Below, one piece after another: positions 18,400 to 26,744 of a stretch of 58,769 bases of DNA. Positions within the stretch are counted from its first letter, which is position 1, and each line of letters begins with the position of its first letter. Below the pieces are notes generated by a model. It was not told the DNA's origin. It searched no databases and was given only the letters and a program-made list of their open reading frames with translations. The stretch spans positions 1 to 58,769 of the forward strand of contig JAOAIL010000009.1 of the NCBI GenBank assembly GCA_026414725.1, given 5' to 3'. Made by a program: the position numbers and the translations under genes. The stretch comes from a bacterium. GTDB taxonomy: Bacteria > Ratteibacteria > UBA8468 > B48-G9 > JAFGKM01.

Positions 18400-19402
18400 A
18401 TTTATTGATGAAGCAAAGATATGGGTAAAGGCAGGTGATGGTGGAGATGGTTGTGTTGCTTTCCGAAGAGAAAAGTACATCCCCAAAGGAGGTCCTTCGG
18501 GAGGCAATGGTGGTAAGGGTGGTGATGTGATATTCAGGGCAAAAAAGGATATCCGTACACTTATTGATTTTCATTACAGACAGCACTTTAAAGCGGAAAA
18601 AGGGAGGAATGGAGAGGGAAATAACAGGGAAGGAAAATCAGGGGAAGACCTTGTAGTTCCTGTTCCTGTTGGTACAATAATATCTGAAATAAAGGATGAT
18701 AAAGAGATTTTTCTGATTGACCTTTCACAGGATGGTATGGAATATATTGTGGCTAAAGGTGGTAAAGGAGGAAGGGGCAATGCCTCCTTTAAGTCGTCTA
18801 CAAATCAGGCACCGAGGAAGGCAACACCAGGTGAAAAAGGAGAAGAAAAATATCTAAAACTTGAATTAAAACTTCTTGCAGATGCAGGAATTATAGGATA
18901 TCCCAATGCTGGTAAGTCAACGCTTATATCAAAGGTCTCTTCGGCAAGGCCAAAGATTGCTGACTATCCCTTTACCACACTTGAGCCCCATTTAGGTGTA
19001 GTGAATCTCGGTGAATTCAGGAGTTTTGTAATAGCAGATATCCCGGGTATTATAGAGGGTGCATCTGAAGGTAAAGGGCTGGGGCATAAATTTTTGAGGC
19101 ATATAGAAAGGACAAAGGTACTGATACACATTATTGACCTATCAGTTCCAGATGCGATGAAAAGATATTATAATATAAGGGAGGAGATTGAAAGATACAG
19201 CAAGAATTTGAGTGAAAAACCAGAGGTTATTGCAGGTAATAAAATTGACCTTGATGTATCAAAGGAGAATATAAAAATTTTAAAAGAAAAATTCAGCGAT
19301 ATCTATTTTATTTCTGCTCTTACTGGAGAAGGACTTAAAGAACTGATGGAAGCGGTCTGGAGGATAATAAATGAGTATAGAGATAAACCAGATGAGAGAT
19401 AA
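18392..19402 (+). CDS. obgE: Obg family GTPase
   Basis: Ribosome-assembly and stress GTPase. 336 residues: the glycine-rich Obg fold (residues about 1-158; [28 protein letters not shown]) is followed by the G domain with G1 [10 protein letters not shown]3 DIPGIIEGA and G4 NKID. The optional C-terminal OCT domain is absent, as in many lineages. It starts within the end of uvrC (8-base overlap), with GGTATAAGG upstream as a weak ribosome site, and overlaps prfB by 32 bases. Confidence 0.95.
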   Translation: MAKFIDEAKIWVKAGDGGDGCVAFRREKYIPKGGPSGGNGGKGGDVIFRAKKDIRTLIDFHYRQHFKAEKGRNGEGNNREGKSGEDLVVPVPVGTIISEIKDDKEIFLIDLSQDGMEYIVAKGGKGGRGNASFKSSTNQAPRKATPGEKGEEKYLKLELKLLADAGIIGYPNAGKSTLISKVSSARPKIADYPFTTLEPHLGVVNLGEFRSFVIADIPGIIEGASEGKGLGHKFLRHIERTKVLIHIIDLSVPDAMKRYYNIREEIERYSKNLSEKPEVIAGNKIDLDVSKENIKILKEKFSDIYFISALTGEGLKELMEAVWRIINEYRDKPDER

Positions 19403-20483
19403 GTATAAGGAAATAGTGGAGATATGGGAAGGGATAAAAAATAAATTTGATATTCCATCTCTACATAAAGAGTTTTTATTGCTTGAGGAAGAAAGAGCGA
19501 AAAAGGGATTCTGGGATCCGAGGATTGAAAGGGATAAAATGGACAGGTGGAACCTTCTTAACGAAAGAGTTTCATCTGTTATGGAGATAGACAGAAAGAT
19601 AGATAACCTCAAAACTATTATAGAACTCCTTTCTCATCAATATGATGAGGAGATAGAAAAAGAAGGGATTAAAGAGATTGAGGATATAGAAAATAGTGTT
19701 GCTAAAATAAAAAAGACACTTATCTGGAATTCAGAAGAGGATACAAAGAATGCAATAGTGGAACTTCACGCAGGTGCAGGTGGAACAGAAGCATGTGATT
19801 GGACAAGTATGCTATGGCGATTGTATTCAAAGTGGGCTACCAAAAAAGGTTTTGACGTAGAAGTGGTGGATTTTTTACCGGGTGAAGAGGCAGGTATAAA
19901 ACACCTTACAGCTATAATATCAGGTCCTTATGCATATGGATACCTTAAAGGTGAAAGCGGTGTTCATCGTCTCGTAAGAATTTCTCCTTTTGATGCAAAT
20001 AAAAGAAGGCATACGAGTTTTGCTGCTGTAACAGTATTACCTGAGATTTCTAAGGATATTAACATTGAAATAAAGGAGGAAGATATAGAGATGGAGACAT
20101 TCAGGTCAGGTGGACCTGGCGGTCAGAATGTCAATAAGGTTTCTACAGCGGTACGTTTGAAACATATACCTACAGGTATTATTGTTCAGTGTCAGACAGA
20201 GCGTAGTCAGTTTAAAAACAGAGAACTTGCAATGAAACTTTTAAAAAGCCGTCTCTATCAGAAACAACTTGAAGAACAGCAAAAGGCAGAAGCAGAGATG
20301 CGTGGAAAGCAAAAAAAGATAGAATGGGGCAGTCAGATAAGGTCGTATATATTCTGTCCATATACACTTGTGAAAGACCACAGAACAGGTTTTGAGGTAG
20401 GTAATGTTGAATCAGTGATGGATGGCGAGATAGATGGATTTATAGACGCAGAACTTGAATGGCTTACAAAAAATCAACAATGA
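19371..20483 (+). CDS. prfB: Peptide chain release factor 2 (no programmed frameshift)
   Basis: Releases peptides at UGA and UAA codons. 370 residues in one continuous frame. The SPF tripeptide (RISPFDANK), which reads UGA, and the GGQ catalytic motif ([20 protein letters not shown]) identify RF2 rather than RF1. The early region where many bacteria carry a CUU-UGA-C frameshift site reads straight through ([12 protein letters not shown]), so autoregulation by frameshifting is absent here. ATG 19371 overlaps obgE by 32 bases; ATG 19392 is an alternative. coaB starts in its stop codon. Confidence 0.95.
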   Translation: MSIEINQMRDKYKEIVEIWEGIKNKFDIPSLHKEFLLLEEERAKKGFWDPRIERDKMDRWNLLNERVSSVMEIDRKIDNLKTIIELLSHQYDEEIEKEGIKEIEDIENSVAKIKKTLIWNSEEDTKNAIVELHAGAGGTEACDWTSMLWRLYSKWATKKGFDVEVVDFLPGEEAGIKHLTAIISGPYAYGYLKGESGVHRLVRISPFDANKRRHTSFAAVTVLPEISKDINIEIKEEDIEMETFRSGGPGGQNVNKVSTAVRLKHIPTGIIVQCQTERSQFKNRELAMKLLKSRLYQKQLEEQQKAEAEMRGKQKKIEWGSQIRSYIFCPYTLVKDHRTGFEVGNVESVMDGEIDGFIDAELEWLTKNQQ

Positions 20484-21088
20484 AAGTTCTTATTACAGCA
20501 GGACCCACGAGGGAATATATTGACCCTGTGAGATTTATAAGTAATCCTTCAACAGGGAAGATGGGATATCTTATAGCAGAAGAGTGTGTAAGAAATGGCT
20601 ATGAGGTTATCCTCATAAGTGGTCCTGTATATCTGGAAATACCCTCAGGGATTAAATGTATAAAAGTTGAAACAGCGGAAGAGATGAGAAAATCGGTCTT
20701 GAAATATTTACCACAAGTAGATGTTCTTATTATGTCTTCTGCTGTAAGTGACTGGAGACCTGCAAAAAAGTCAAAAGAAAAAATAAAGCAAAAAAAGGAT
20801 TGGTCTCTTAAACTTATTCCTAATTCTGATATACTAAAAGAAGTGGCGAAGATAAAGGGAGATAAACATAAGATAATTGGGTTCGCACTTGAGACAGAAG
20901 ATATTATAAAAAATGCTGAAAAGAAACTGAAGGAAAAGAAACTTGATTTAATTGTAGCAAATACACCTGAATTTTTCGGAGAGGGGAAACCATCAAAGGT
21001 TATTTTCATATCTAAAGAGGGACAAGTTATAGAGTACAAAAAGATAAAAAAGGAAGAGGTAGCAAAAAAAATAGTTTCTTTCCTTTAA
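20480..21088 (+). CDS. coaB: Stand-alone phosphopantothenate--cysteine ligase
   Basis: Joins cysteine to 4'-phosphopantothenate in CoA synthesis. The protein of about 202 residues covers only the CoaB half of the usual CoaBC fusion. [24 protein letters not shown]-like [16 protein letters not shown] and the late LDLIVANT are CoaB landmarks. The flavoprotein CoaC decarboxylase domain is missing and not encoded nearby. The start at 20480 overlaps the prfB stop as ATGA and fits the family; an ATG at 20459 would add seven residues. Confidence 0.92.
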   Translation: MKVLITAGPTREYIDPVRFISNPSTGKMGYLIAEECVRNGYEVILISGPVYLEIPSGIKCIKVETAEEMRKSVLKYLPQVDVLIMSSAVSDWRPAKKSKEKIKQKKDWSLKLIPNSDILKEVAKIKGDKHKIIGFALETEDIIKNAEKKLKEKKLDLIVANTPEFFGEGKPSKVIFISKEGQVIEYKKIKKEEVAKKIVSFL

Positions 21089-21106
21089 TCTCACTTGACA
21101 TATAAA

Positions 21107-21817
21107 ATGGATAAACTAATAATAACTTCTAAAGATGGACTATTTTTACTCTCCTGTATTCCCTTTCGGTTTGTTTTAGAAGATATAGCGCAAAAGTTTA
21201 AGATTTTCCCTAACAGTAATGAATTTTCTATCTTAAAAAATATGTTAAGAGAAGCAGAAGAGATTGCTATTCCAAAGGCAGTATATAAAATCGGATATAT
21301 TGATAAAAAAACAGAGAGTAGTGTGGTTATTAATGGTATAGAGTTTCAGAGTAGAGTATTGAGAGTAAATCTTGAAGATGCAGAAAGAGTATTTTTATAT
21401 GTAATAACCTGTGGAAGAGAACTTGATAATTGGTCAAAAAAATATACAGACCCATTTTTTAGTTATATAACCGACTACGTAAAAGAATTAATTTTACGTT
21501 CTACAATAAATTTTTTCTTTGATTATATAAAAGATACATATAAAATCCCGAAATTTTCAAAGATGGCACCTGGTTCTCTTAATGACTGGCCTATCCAGCA
21601 ACAGAGAAAACTTTTTGAAACTATCGGGGATGTAGAAAATACAGCAGGAGTTATACTTACAGATAGTTTTCTCATGATTCCTTCAAAATCCGTATCAGGG
21701 ATTATCTTTCCTGCAGAGATAACATTTGAAAGCTGCATGCTATGCCCGAGAGAAAAATGTCCGTCCCGTCGTGCTCCTTACAACAGTTCCCTGTGTGATG
21801 AAAAATATAAGTTATAG
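21107..21817 (+). CDS. B12-dependent methionine synthase activation-domain-like protein
   Basis: About 236 residues. The central part matches the MetH reactivation domain: an APGSLNDWPIQQQRKLFE stretch (compare the SPGY...KRKLF region of MetH) followed by GVILTDSFLMIPSKSVSGI (compare GVxLTESxAMxPxxSVSG). In MetH this domain binds AdoMet for reductive methylation of oxidised cobalamin. Here it stands alone and ends with a Cys cluster, C-x2-C-x4-C (CMLCPREKC), that could hold a metal or Fe-S centre. Such free-standing proteins accompany corrinoid methyltransferases. TTG at 21095 is an alternative start. Last gene of the run; a tRNA on the other strand follows. Confidence 0.8.
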   Translation: MDKLIITSKDGLFLLSCIPFRFVLEDIAQKFKIFPNSNEFSILKNMLREAEEIAIPKAVYKIGYIDKKTESSVVINGIEFQSRVLRVNLEDAERVFLYVITCGRELDNWSKKYTDPFFSYITDYVKELILRSTINFFFDYIKDTYKIPKFSKMAPGSLNDWPIQQQRKLFETIGDVENTAGVILTDSFLMIPSKSVSGIIFPAEITFESCMLCPREKCPSRRAPYNSSLCDEKYKL

Positions 21818-21973
21818 GGTACATTTTAGGTAATTTAAGGAACAAGATGTAATTAATATAACTACGGGTTTTCTGTAATGAAATTTCACTTAATGAGTGG
21901 AATATACCCCATAAACTGTAAACTATGTGCTCGGAATATTGTGTTAAGGATGTGCCCGGAATATACCAAGAAG

Positions 21974-22058
21974 CGGAGGGTGAGGGACTCGAACCCCCAT
22001 GTCCCGCGAGGGACGGCGGATTTCAAATCCGCTGCCTTACCAGTTAGGCTAACCCTCC
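21974..22058 (-). tRNA. tRNA-Ser (anticodon UGA)
   Basis: 85-base class II tRNA on the minus strand. The acceptor stem pairs GGAGGGT (22058-22052) with ACCCTCC (21981-21975), discriminator G at 21974. The anticodon stem GCGGA/TCCGC encloses loop TTTGAAA, giving UGA, which reads UCA. A long variable arm (CCGTCCCTCGCGGGAC) and the TTCGAGTC T-loop confirm tRNA-Ser. The 3' CCA is not encoded; the cca gene at 50529 would add it. It is the only RNA gene seen in the window. Confidence 0.97.
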
Positions 22059-22069
22059 GAGAGATAGAT

Positions 22070-22099
22070 AGTATACCTTATTCTTTATCCTTTATGCAA
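22070..22099 (-). promoter_or_regulatory. Promoter for tRNA-Ser
   Basis: On the minus strand TTGCAT (22099-22094) and TATACT (22075-22070) are 18 bases apart. Transcription would begin about 5 bases before the mature tRNA 5' end at 22058, a short leader typical of a single tRNA gene. The -10 element differs from TATAAT at one position. Confidence 0.6.
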
Positions 22100-22158
22100 T
22101 AATCCGGTATTCCTCTAGTCTTTCTGAAATGAATTTGGAAATATGTATTAAATATGAC

Positions 22159-23085
22159 TTAAATTAATAGGAAAATAAGGAGTCCTAAAAATTCAAGTAT
22201 TAGACAGATTTGAGTGATTTTACTGCATATTTCTAAGTTACATCCTTCTTTTTCTTTATATTGTAAACCCAGTGGTAAATGTTTCTCTTTTAATATAGTA
22301 TATCTAATCCCTTTTTGTGTGTTTTCACCTGAAAAAACAAATGTAAATCTATTAGTTAATGCTGACGTAAGTTTTGTAATGGAAGGGATGGGTTCTTCAT
22401 CAGTTTTATTATTGAAAAAGGAAATTTCAGGTGGATGGTTATTTTCGTAGGCATGGATTACTTCAGTAGTTGATAGAGGGATATTGTTTGAAGAAAAATA
22501 AAGTCCAAAGCTGGGGTCTATAAGTACCCATTTGTCAAATTCAGAAATATAAAATTCAGATGTTACATGCCCTTTTAGCCATAAAACTCTTGAAGGAATA
22601 CCATAGGACTGTGCTATGGAAGCAGCCAGTCGTGCATACCCATCACATAAAAATCTATATCTCTTCATATCCTTTAGAATTAAATGAGGTTCCCAGTAAT
22701 AGTAGTGAACTTTATCATCTCCAAATTTTAAACTGTTTCTGACACTTTTACATATATTTATTACTTTTACAAAGGTGGAAGTATTTTTTTCAACATCAAT
22801 ATTCAAAAAGGTAAGTTCATGTTTGTTCAGTATTACAGGAAATTTATAGTCAAATACTTTATTTTTGACCTGTATTTTCATTTGTTGGTCAGGTCCCTGA
22901 TTAAAAACTTTATAGTCATCAATAGAAATAATTCTTACCAATAATAGAGGATTTTTTATCGTAAAATAAATAGAGCAGAGTAAAATTGATAAATATGTTA
23001 CAAAAATGATTCTTTTTTCCTTTTTCTTTCTATACCAGTTTGAGAAAAATCTATGAATTTTATCTTTTAACATCTGTTTTAACAC
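22159..23085 (-). CDS. Membrane-anchored transglutaminase-like protein
   Basis: 308 residues with a hydrophobic segment near the N-terminus (about 25-48) and another at the extreme C-terminus (LILEFLGLLIFLLI). The middle has a transglutaminase/protease-like core: the Cys in FLCDGYARLAASIAQSYGIP followed by the His of LKGHVTSEFY and the Asp of WVLIDPSFGLY, in the correct order for the Cys-His-Asp triad. Likely faces the periplasm, but the substrate is unknown. It is an isolated gene between the tRNA and a divergent sugar-kinase gene. A start at the next Met (five residues in) is possible, and no strong ribosome site is visible. Confidence 0.75.
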   Translation of the reverse strand: MLKQMLKDKIHRFFSNWYRKKKEKRIIFVTYLSILLCSIYFTIKNPLLLVRIISIDDYKVFNQGPDQQMKIQVKNKVFDYKFPVILNKHELTFLNIDVEKNTSTFVKVINICKSVRNSLKFGDDKVHYYYWEPHLILKDMKRYRFLCDGYARLAASIAQSYGIPSRVLWLKGHVTSEFYISEFDKWVLIDPSFGLYFSSNNIPLSTTEVIHAYENNHPPEISFFNNKTDEEPIPSITKLTSALTNRFTFVFSGENTQKGIRYTILKEKHLPLGLQYKEKEGCNLEICSKITQICLILEFLGLLIFLLI

Positions 23086-23125
23086 ACATCTTCCTTAACC
23101 ATTCTCTTTTGTTAGACACATATAT

Positions 23126-23144
23126 ACTATAAAAGGTTTATAGT
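23126..23144. promoter_or_regulatory. Palindrome upstream of the transglutaminase-like gene
   Basis: ACTATAAA and TTTATAGT form an 8-base inverted repeat around three bases, 41 bases before the minus-strand start. The minus-strand reading contains TATAGT, which could be a -10 element, so the palindrome could be an operator over that promoter. No matching regulator can be named. Confidence 0.35.
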
Positions 23145-23323
23145 TTACCGTTTCTTCTCTTTTGAAAAATATGTCTTTTTGAAAAAATGATTAAAAGAAA
23201 TATATAAAAGGGCTCCCTTATTTATTACATTATAAATTATAAGGAGATTTTAGGACAATAAAGATTTGCAGAAAAGCATGATGTGAATTGAAAATTTAAT
23301 ACAGAGATGTATCTATCAGCAGA

Positions 23324-23352
23324 TTGATGTTTTTAAATATCTATTCTATAAT
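23324..23352 (+). promoter_or_regulatory. Sigma-70-type promoter for the PfkB kinase gene
   Basis: TTGATG at 23324-23329 and a perfect TATAAT at 23347-23352, 17 bases apart. Transcription would start near 23359, just before the ribosome site GGGAG (23363-23367) of the kinase. This rules out the upstream TTG and ATG at 23324-23329 as the gene start, because they lie in the -35 box. Confidence 0.7.
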
Positions 23353-23374
23353 ATTGAAAATAGGGAGATATATT

Positions 23375-24319
23375 ATGGAGAACAAAGTGTTTTGTTTCGG
23401 ACTTATTGTAGGGGATTTCCTCGGTAGACCAGTAAAAGATATACCGGAAAAAGGGAAACTTGTGCTTATAGATAAAGTGGAATTACATATTGGGGGATGT
23501 GCTGCAAATACAGGGATTGTCCTTTCAAAATTAGGTATAAGTGTAAGCATTTCTGGTAATGTGGGGGATGATAATTTAGGAAGGTTTTTAATAAGTAAAC
23601 TTAAAGATGAAGGAGTAGATGTATCACAAATAAAAACAAGCAAGATTAAGAATACCTCTGGTTCTATGGTTATTGTTCATTCTGATGGTGAGAGGTCATT
23701 TATCCATTCAATAGGGGCAAACAGTGATTTGCATCTTGAAGAGATTGATTTTGAATATATAAGTAATTTCCCTATTATCCATATTGCGGGAGCACTTCTT
23801 ATGCCAGGATTTGATGGTAAGCCACTGGCTGAAACATTAAAAAGGGCAAAAAAAATGGGGCTTATCACATCCCTTGATACCGCATGGGATGCAACAGGTA
23901 AGTGGCTTGAACTTATTGAAGATGCATTACAATATACTGACTATTTTTTACCGAGCATTGAGGAAGCAAAGATGCTGACAGGACAGACGACTCCGGAGGA
24001 TATTGCAAAGTTCCTGATGGATAAAGGTGTAAAAAATGTTGGACTTAAAATGGGAGGGGATGGTTCTTTTATATGCAATGAAAAAGAAAAATATAGGTTT
24101 CATCCATTAAAGTTTGATGTTGTGGATACTACTGGTTGTGGAGATGCTTATGTTGCTGGATTTATCACAGGAATAGTGAAAGGTTTTTCTTTTGAGAAGT
24201 GTGGACTTTTAGCAAATCTTGTAGGAGCAAAGGCAGCCACTGCCATAGGTGCTACTGCTGGAATTACATCATATGAGGATACATTAGAGTTCGGGAAAAA
24301 GTTTGGTTATAGATTTTAA
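23375..24319 (+). CDS. PfkB-family carbohydrate kinase
   Basis: 314-residue ribokinase-fold enzyme that phosphorylates a sugar or nucleoside. ELHIGGCAANTGIVLSKLG is the first PfkB motif (GG dipeptide hinge and substrate contacts); DTTGCGDAYVAGF is the second, with the catalytic Asp in the GxGD anion hole. The alanine usual in GAGD is Cys here, a mild change. The start at ATG 23375 is set by the promoter and by GGGAG 7 bases before it. It precedes a GntR regulator and sialidase-like genes, suggesting it phosphorylates a sugar released by that pathway. Confidence 0.9.
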   Translation: MENKVFCFGLIVGDFLGRPVKDIPEKGKLVLIDKVELHIGGCAANTGIVLSKLGISVSISGNVGDDNLGRFLISKLKDEGVDVSQIKTSKIKNTSGSMVIVHSDGERSFIHSIGANSDLHLEEIDFEYISNFPIIHIAGALLMPGFDGKPLAETLKRAKKMGLITSLDTAWDATGKWLELIEDALQYTDYFLPSIEEAKMLTGQTTPEDIAKFLMDKGVKNVGLKMGGDGSFICNEKEKYRFHPLKFDVVDTTGCGDAYVAGFITGIVKGFSFEKCGLLANLVGAKAATAIGATAGITSYEDTLEFGKKFGYRF

Positions 24320-24349
24320 CTCTCTAAAGGAATTATTCATTTAGAGAGT
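24319..24349 (+). terminator. Stem-loop after the PfkB kinase gene
   Basis: A perfect 10-base inverted repeat (ACTCTCTAAA / TTTAGAGAGT) with an 11-base loop begins at the last base of the stop codon. No T tract follows (ACATATAAAG), so it may be an mRNA 3'-end stabiliser or a weak terminator rather than a classic one. Confidence 0.5.
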
Positions 24350-24769
24350 ACATATAAAGATTAAGTTTATTGCTGTATATTAATAATAACTATTTGTCAT
24401 TTCAAAGAATCCATATCAACTTGAAAATAATATCTATTTAAGGGCCTCTCATATTTTTAAAATTTCTGGATATGAAACTTATATCTTTGGTTATCCAGTT
24501 AATTTCATCTGAATATTCAGTTCCTTCCATCTTAATTTTAATTTCTCTATATGTCAGTTTTATAAACCCCTGCAGAATTTGAGATACATAGGTAAATATC
24601 GTTATAGATAAGTTAGCAGAAGTAATAAGGTTAGGATTTCTTCCCTTATGGTAGAGGTGCTGGTGGGGGTGAGAATAAAGGAGAGGTCTCATCCTCACCT
24701 TTGTCCTCTTCACTCAAAGGAGAGGGAAATGGTTTAAAGTGTTATCTATACCCCTATCCGTATGAACAG
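24350..24769. other. Intergenic region without a recognisable gene
   Basis: About 420 bases between the kinase and the GntR gene. A 91-codon open frame on the minus strand (24438-24713) has no recognisable domain and no ribosome site, and part of it covers a GA-rich tract. The right part holds two copies of AAAGGAGAGG (near 24678 and 24716) about 37 bases apart in a purine-rich stretch. It may be the remains of a lost gene, but nothing specific can be recognised. Confidence 0.4.
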
Positions 24770-24796
24770 TTGACAAAAATTTCTGTGTGGTATAAT
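24770..24796 (+). promoter_or_regulatory. Promoter of the GntR gene, giving an almost leaderless mRNA
   Basis: Perfect TTGACA (24770-24775) and perfect TATAAT (24791-24796) with a 15-base spacer; reading the -10 as TAATAT (24793-24798) gives 17. Transcription would begin about 24803-24805, only 5-7 bases before the ATG at 24810, and no Shine-Dalgarno fits (ATACAAAAA). GTAT...ATAC repeats (24790-24804) and TATGCATA overlap the -10 and start, a plausible site for autorepression by the GntR protein. Confidence 0.6.
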
Positions 24797-24809
24797 ATGC
24801 ATACAAAAA

Positions 24810-25481
24810 ATGAAGACAAAGACGAAAGAATTAAGAGAAAAAATCATAGAATATTTGATGAACAGTGGAGATAATAAAGGGATAACAGAGGAAGCGATTG
24901 CTTCCTATTTTAAGGTAAGCAGAACCCCTGTAAGGGAGGTATTGAAGCATCTTGAACATGAAGGAATTATACAGACAAAGAGGAAGGCAGGCATTACATT
25001 TAAGAAGTTCAATGAAAAGGAGATAAAGGAGATGTATGATTTGCGAGCGTTGCTGGAAGGATTTGCTATAAGGGAAGGTATAAAGAATGTAACAGAAAAA
25101 GATATAAGAGAATTAAAAGAATGGGTAAAAATGTTTCATATGGCAGGGGAAAAACATGATATGAGAAAGGTGGAGGAATTGGACAGGTTATTCCATACAA
25201 AGATAATAGAATTTTCAAATAACAGATATCTGATTTCTATGGTGAAGAGATTAAATCTTTTCACCAAAGTATTTAAAGTAAAGATATATAAGAAAAACAA
25301 ATTTTATTACAAGGGATATGATATAAATCCTTATTCTCATACAAAGATAATAAAGGCGATTACTACAGGTAATCCAGATATAGCAGAAGGGTTTGTAAAA
25401 AACCATATTTTGTGGGCAAGGGATAATATAATAAAGAATTTGATGAAAGGATCTGATGTAAAAGAGAAAAATATTAAGTAG
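24810..25481 (+). CDS. GntR-family transcriptional regulator (FCD/FadR type)
   Basis: 223 residues. The N-terminal winged helix-turn-helix reads ITEEAIASYFKVSRTPVREVLKHLEHEGII, the diagnostic GntR VSRxPVREAL-type recognition helix. The C-terminal part is all-helical and FCD-like (YDLRALLEGFAIREG, a later His in HTKIIEFSNNRY and another in YSHTKIIKAI), which usually binds a carboxylate ligand through a metal. It heads the sialidase-like gene run, as NanR (also FCD-GntR) heads sialic-acid genes in E. coli; that parallel is inference. Strong promoter and near-leaderless start just upstream. Confidence 0.88.
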   Translation: MKTKTKELREKIIEYLMNSGDNKGITEEAIASYFKVSRTPVREVLKHLEHEGIIQTKRKAGITFKKFNEKEIKEMYDLRALLEGFAIREGIKNVTEKDIRELKEWVKMFHMAGEKHDMRKVEELDRLFHTKIIEFSNNRYLISMVKRLNLFTKVFKVKIYKKNKFYYKGYDINPYSHTKIIKAITTGNPDIAEGFVKNHILWARDNIIKNLMKGSDVKEKNIK

Positions 25482-25536
25482 CATTAGTAGACAGTCAAAG
25501 GATATTAACTACAGTTTTAATGCAGGTGAAGTAAAA

Positions 25537-25566
25537 ATGTTTACTGGAGTTACAGGATGGAGATAA
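25537..25566 (+). CDS. Possible 9-codon leader peptide before the first sialidase-like gene
   Basis: ATG 25537 is preceded by AGGTGA (25524-25529) at 7-base spacing and encodes MFTGVTGWR before TAA. The stop lies within codons 2-4 of the next gene (ATG 25557), so ribosomes ending here could restart on it. It may be coincidental; the next gene has its own GGAG 7 bases ahead. Confidence 0.25.
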   Translation: MFTGVTGWR

Positions 25567-26744
25567 GGGTAAAGAGAGAGAAGTTTTTAGGTTATGATGA
25601 GAAGGGTAGACCTATAATGCCTTGTTTTATTAGCTATATTTCCAATGAGAAGCCGACTTTAATTCACAGGTATAGCAGGGAGGACTACTCAGATGGATAT
25701 GATGATTTCACAGATATAATCAGTTATGACAATGGAAGGACATGGACAGAGCCGGTCTTACATTATAAGAGTATAATTACACCTGAAGGAAAGATAAGAT
25801 ATGCAGAATCCGCAGGACTTTTTGACCCTGATACAGAGAAGTTGATAACAATAACAGACAAAAAGTTATATCCAGAAGATAGTTTAGATGTTGACCTGCC
25901 CTGGTCAGTTGTATATGAAGAGTATGACCCGAAGAAGAATAGATGGAGTGGAGAGATACCGCTTAATTTTGATATACCCGGTGGGATAGCGGTAAGTTTC
26001 TGTAGACCTATAAAGACATCTAAAGGAAGGATTGTATTTCCTGCCCAGAGTTATTATATAGATAAGGATGGTAAGATAGTTCATTGTAAAGGGTGTTGGA
26101 ATCCTACAGGAATAATTGTTCATATCCTCGGTGATTATAGAGAGAATAGTATTATAGATTGGAAATTAAGTAGTCCGCTTTATCCTGATTTAGAAAAGAC
26201 ATCCGAAGGGTTTTATGAGCCGACAGTGATAGAGAGGAAGGATGGAAGTTTTGCTATGATACTTAGGGGAGATAACAGTATGTATCCAGAGAAGCCCGGA
26301 TATAAATGGGTAAGTTTTTCTTATGATGGTTGTGAAACATGGACAGAGGCAATTCCGTTGGGATGTGATAAAGGAGAACCGATAGAGTCAAGTTCTACAG
26401 GTTCAGTTGTCTTCAGGTCAATAAAGGATGGCAGGGTGTACTGGATAGGGAATTTATGTATAGAAGGGGTGCGTCCGAATGGGAACTGGCCGAGGACACC
26501 ACTTGTAATAGCAGAGATAGAAGAGGAACTATTTGTAATAAAGAGGGATACGATAAAGGTGATAGACAGGCGGCAGGCAGGAGAACCACCACAACTACAA
26601 CTTTCTAATTTCAGGATATATCAGGATAGGGAGAATGGAGATGTGGTATTGTTTTTGACAAGATATGCTGAGAGAGGGCATGAAGACAACCGCTGGCTGC
26701 TTTCTGACTATTACAGATACAGGATAGAGATAATCAATGATTGA
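25557..26744 (+). CDS. Sialidase-like (BNR/Asp-box) protein
   Basis: 395-residue beta-propeller protein of the exo-sialidase/BNR superfamily. Asp-box motifs (S-x-D-x-G-x-x-W) are seen in SYDNGRTWTEP and, in relaxed form, SYDGCETWTEA. FYEPTVIERKDGSFAMILRG is the conserved sialidase-superfamily strand. No signal peptide or membrane segment, so it is probably cytoplasmic and unlikely to attack polymers outside the cell. Catalytic Arg triad residues cannot be assigned by eye, so it may be a glycosidase on small imported sugars or another propeller enzyme. It overlaps the next, related gene by 8 bases. Confidence 0.75.
   Translation: MEIRVKREKFLGYDEKGRPIMPCFISYISNEKPTLIHRYSREDYSDGYDDFTDIISYDNGRTWTEPVLHYKSIITPEGKIRYAESAGLFDPDTEKLITITDKKLYPEDSLDVDLPWSVVYEEYDPKKNRWSGEIPLNFDIPGGIAVSFCRPIKTSKGRIVFPAQSYYIDKDGKIVHCKGCWNPTGIIVHILGDYRENSIIDWKLSSPLYPDLEKTSEGFYEPTVIERKDGSFAMILRGDNSMYPEKPGYKWVSFSYDGCETWTEAIPLGCDKGEPIESSSTGSVVFRSIKDGRVYWIGNLCIEGVRPNGNWPRTPLVIAEIEEELFVIKRDTIKVIDRRQAGEPPQLQLSNFRIYQDRENGDVVLFLTRYAERGHEDNRWLLSDYYRYRIEIIND

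Noticed and set aside
19371-19500. Programmed frameshift in prfB
   Set aside because: The early frame is continuous, with no in-frame UGA and no CUU-UGA slippery site.
21899-21967. Direct repeat GGAATATACC, two copies about 60 bases apart
   Set aside because: Only 10 bases in an A/T-rich spacer; not enough to name an element.
21974-22058. Possible selenocysteine tRNA, because of the long variable arm
   Set aside because: The anticodon is UGA and the arm lengths fit tRNA-Ser; selenocysteine tRNA would have anticodon UCA.
21878-22102. 74-codon open frame over the tRNA-Ser gene
   Set aside because: It reads through the tRNA in antisense and has no ribosome site.
24438-24713. 91-codon minus-strand open frame in the intergenic region before the GntR gene
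   Set aside because: No recognisable domain, no ribosome site and a compositionally odd GA-rich end; treated as non-coding or degraded.
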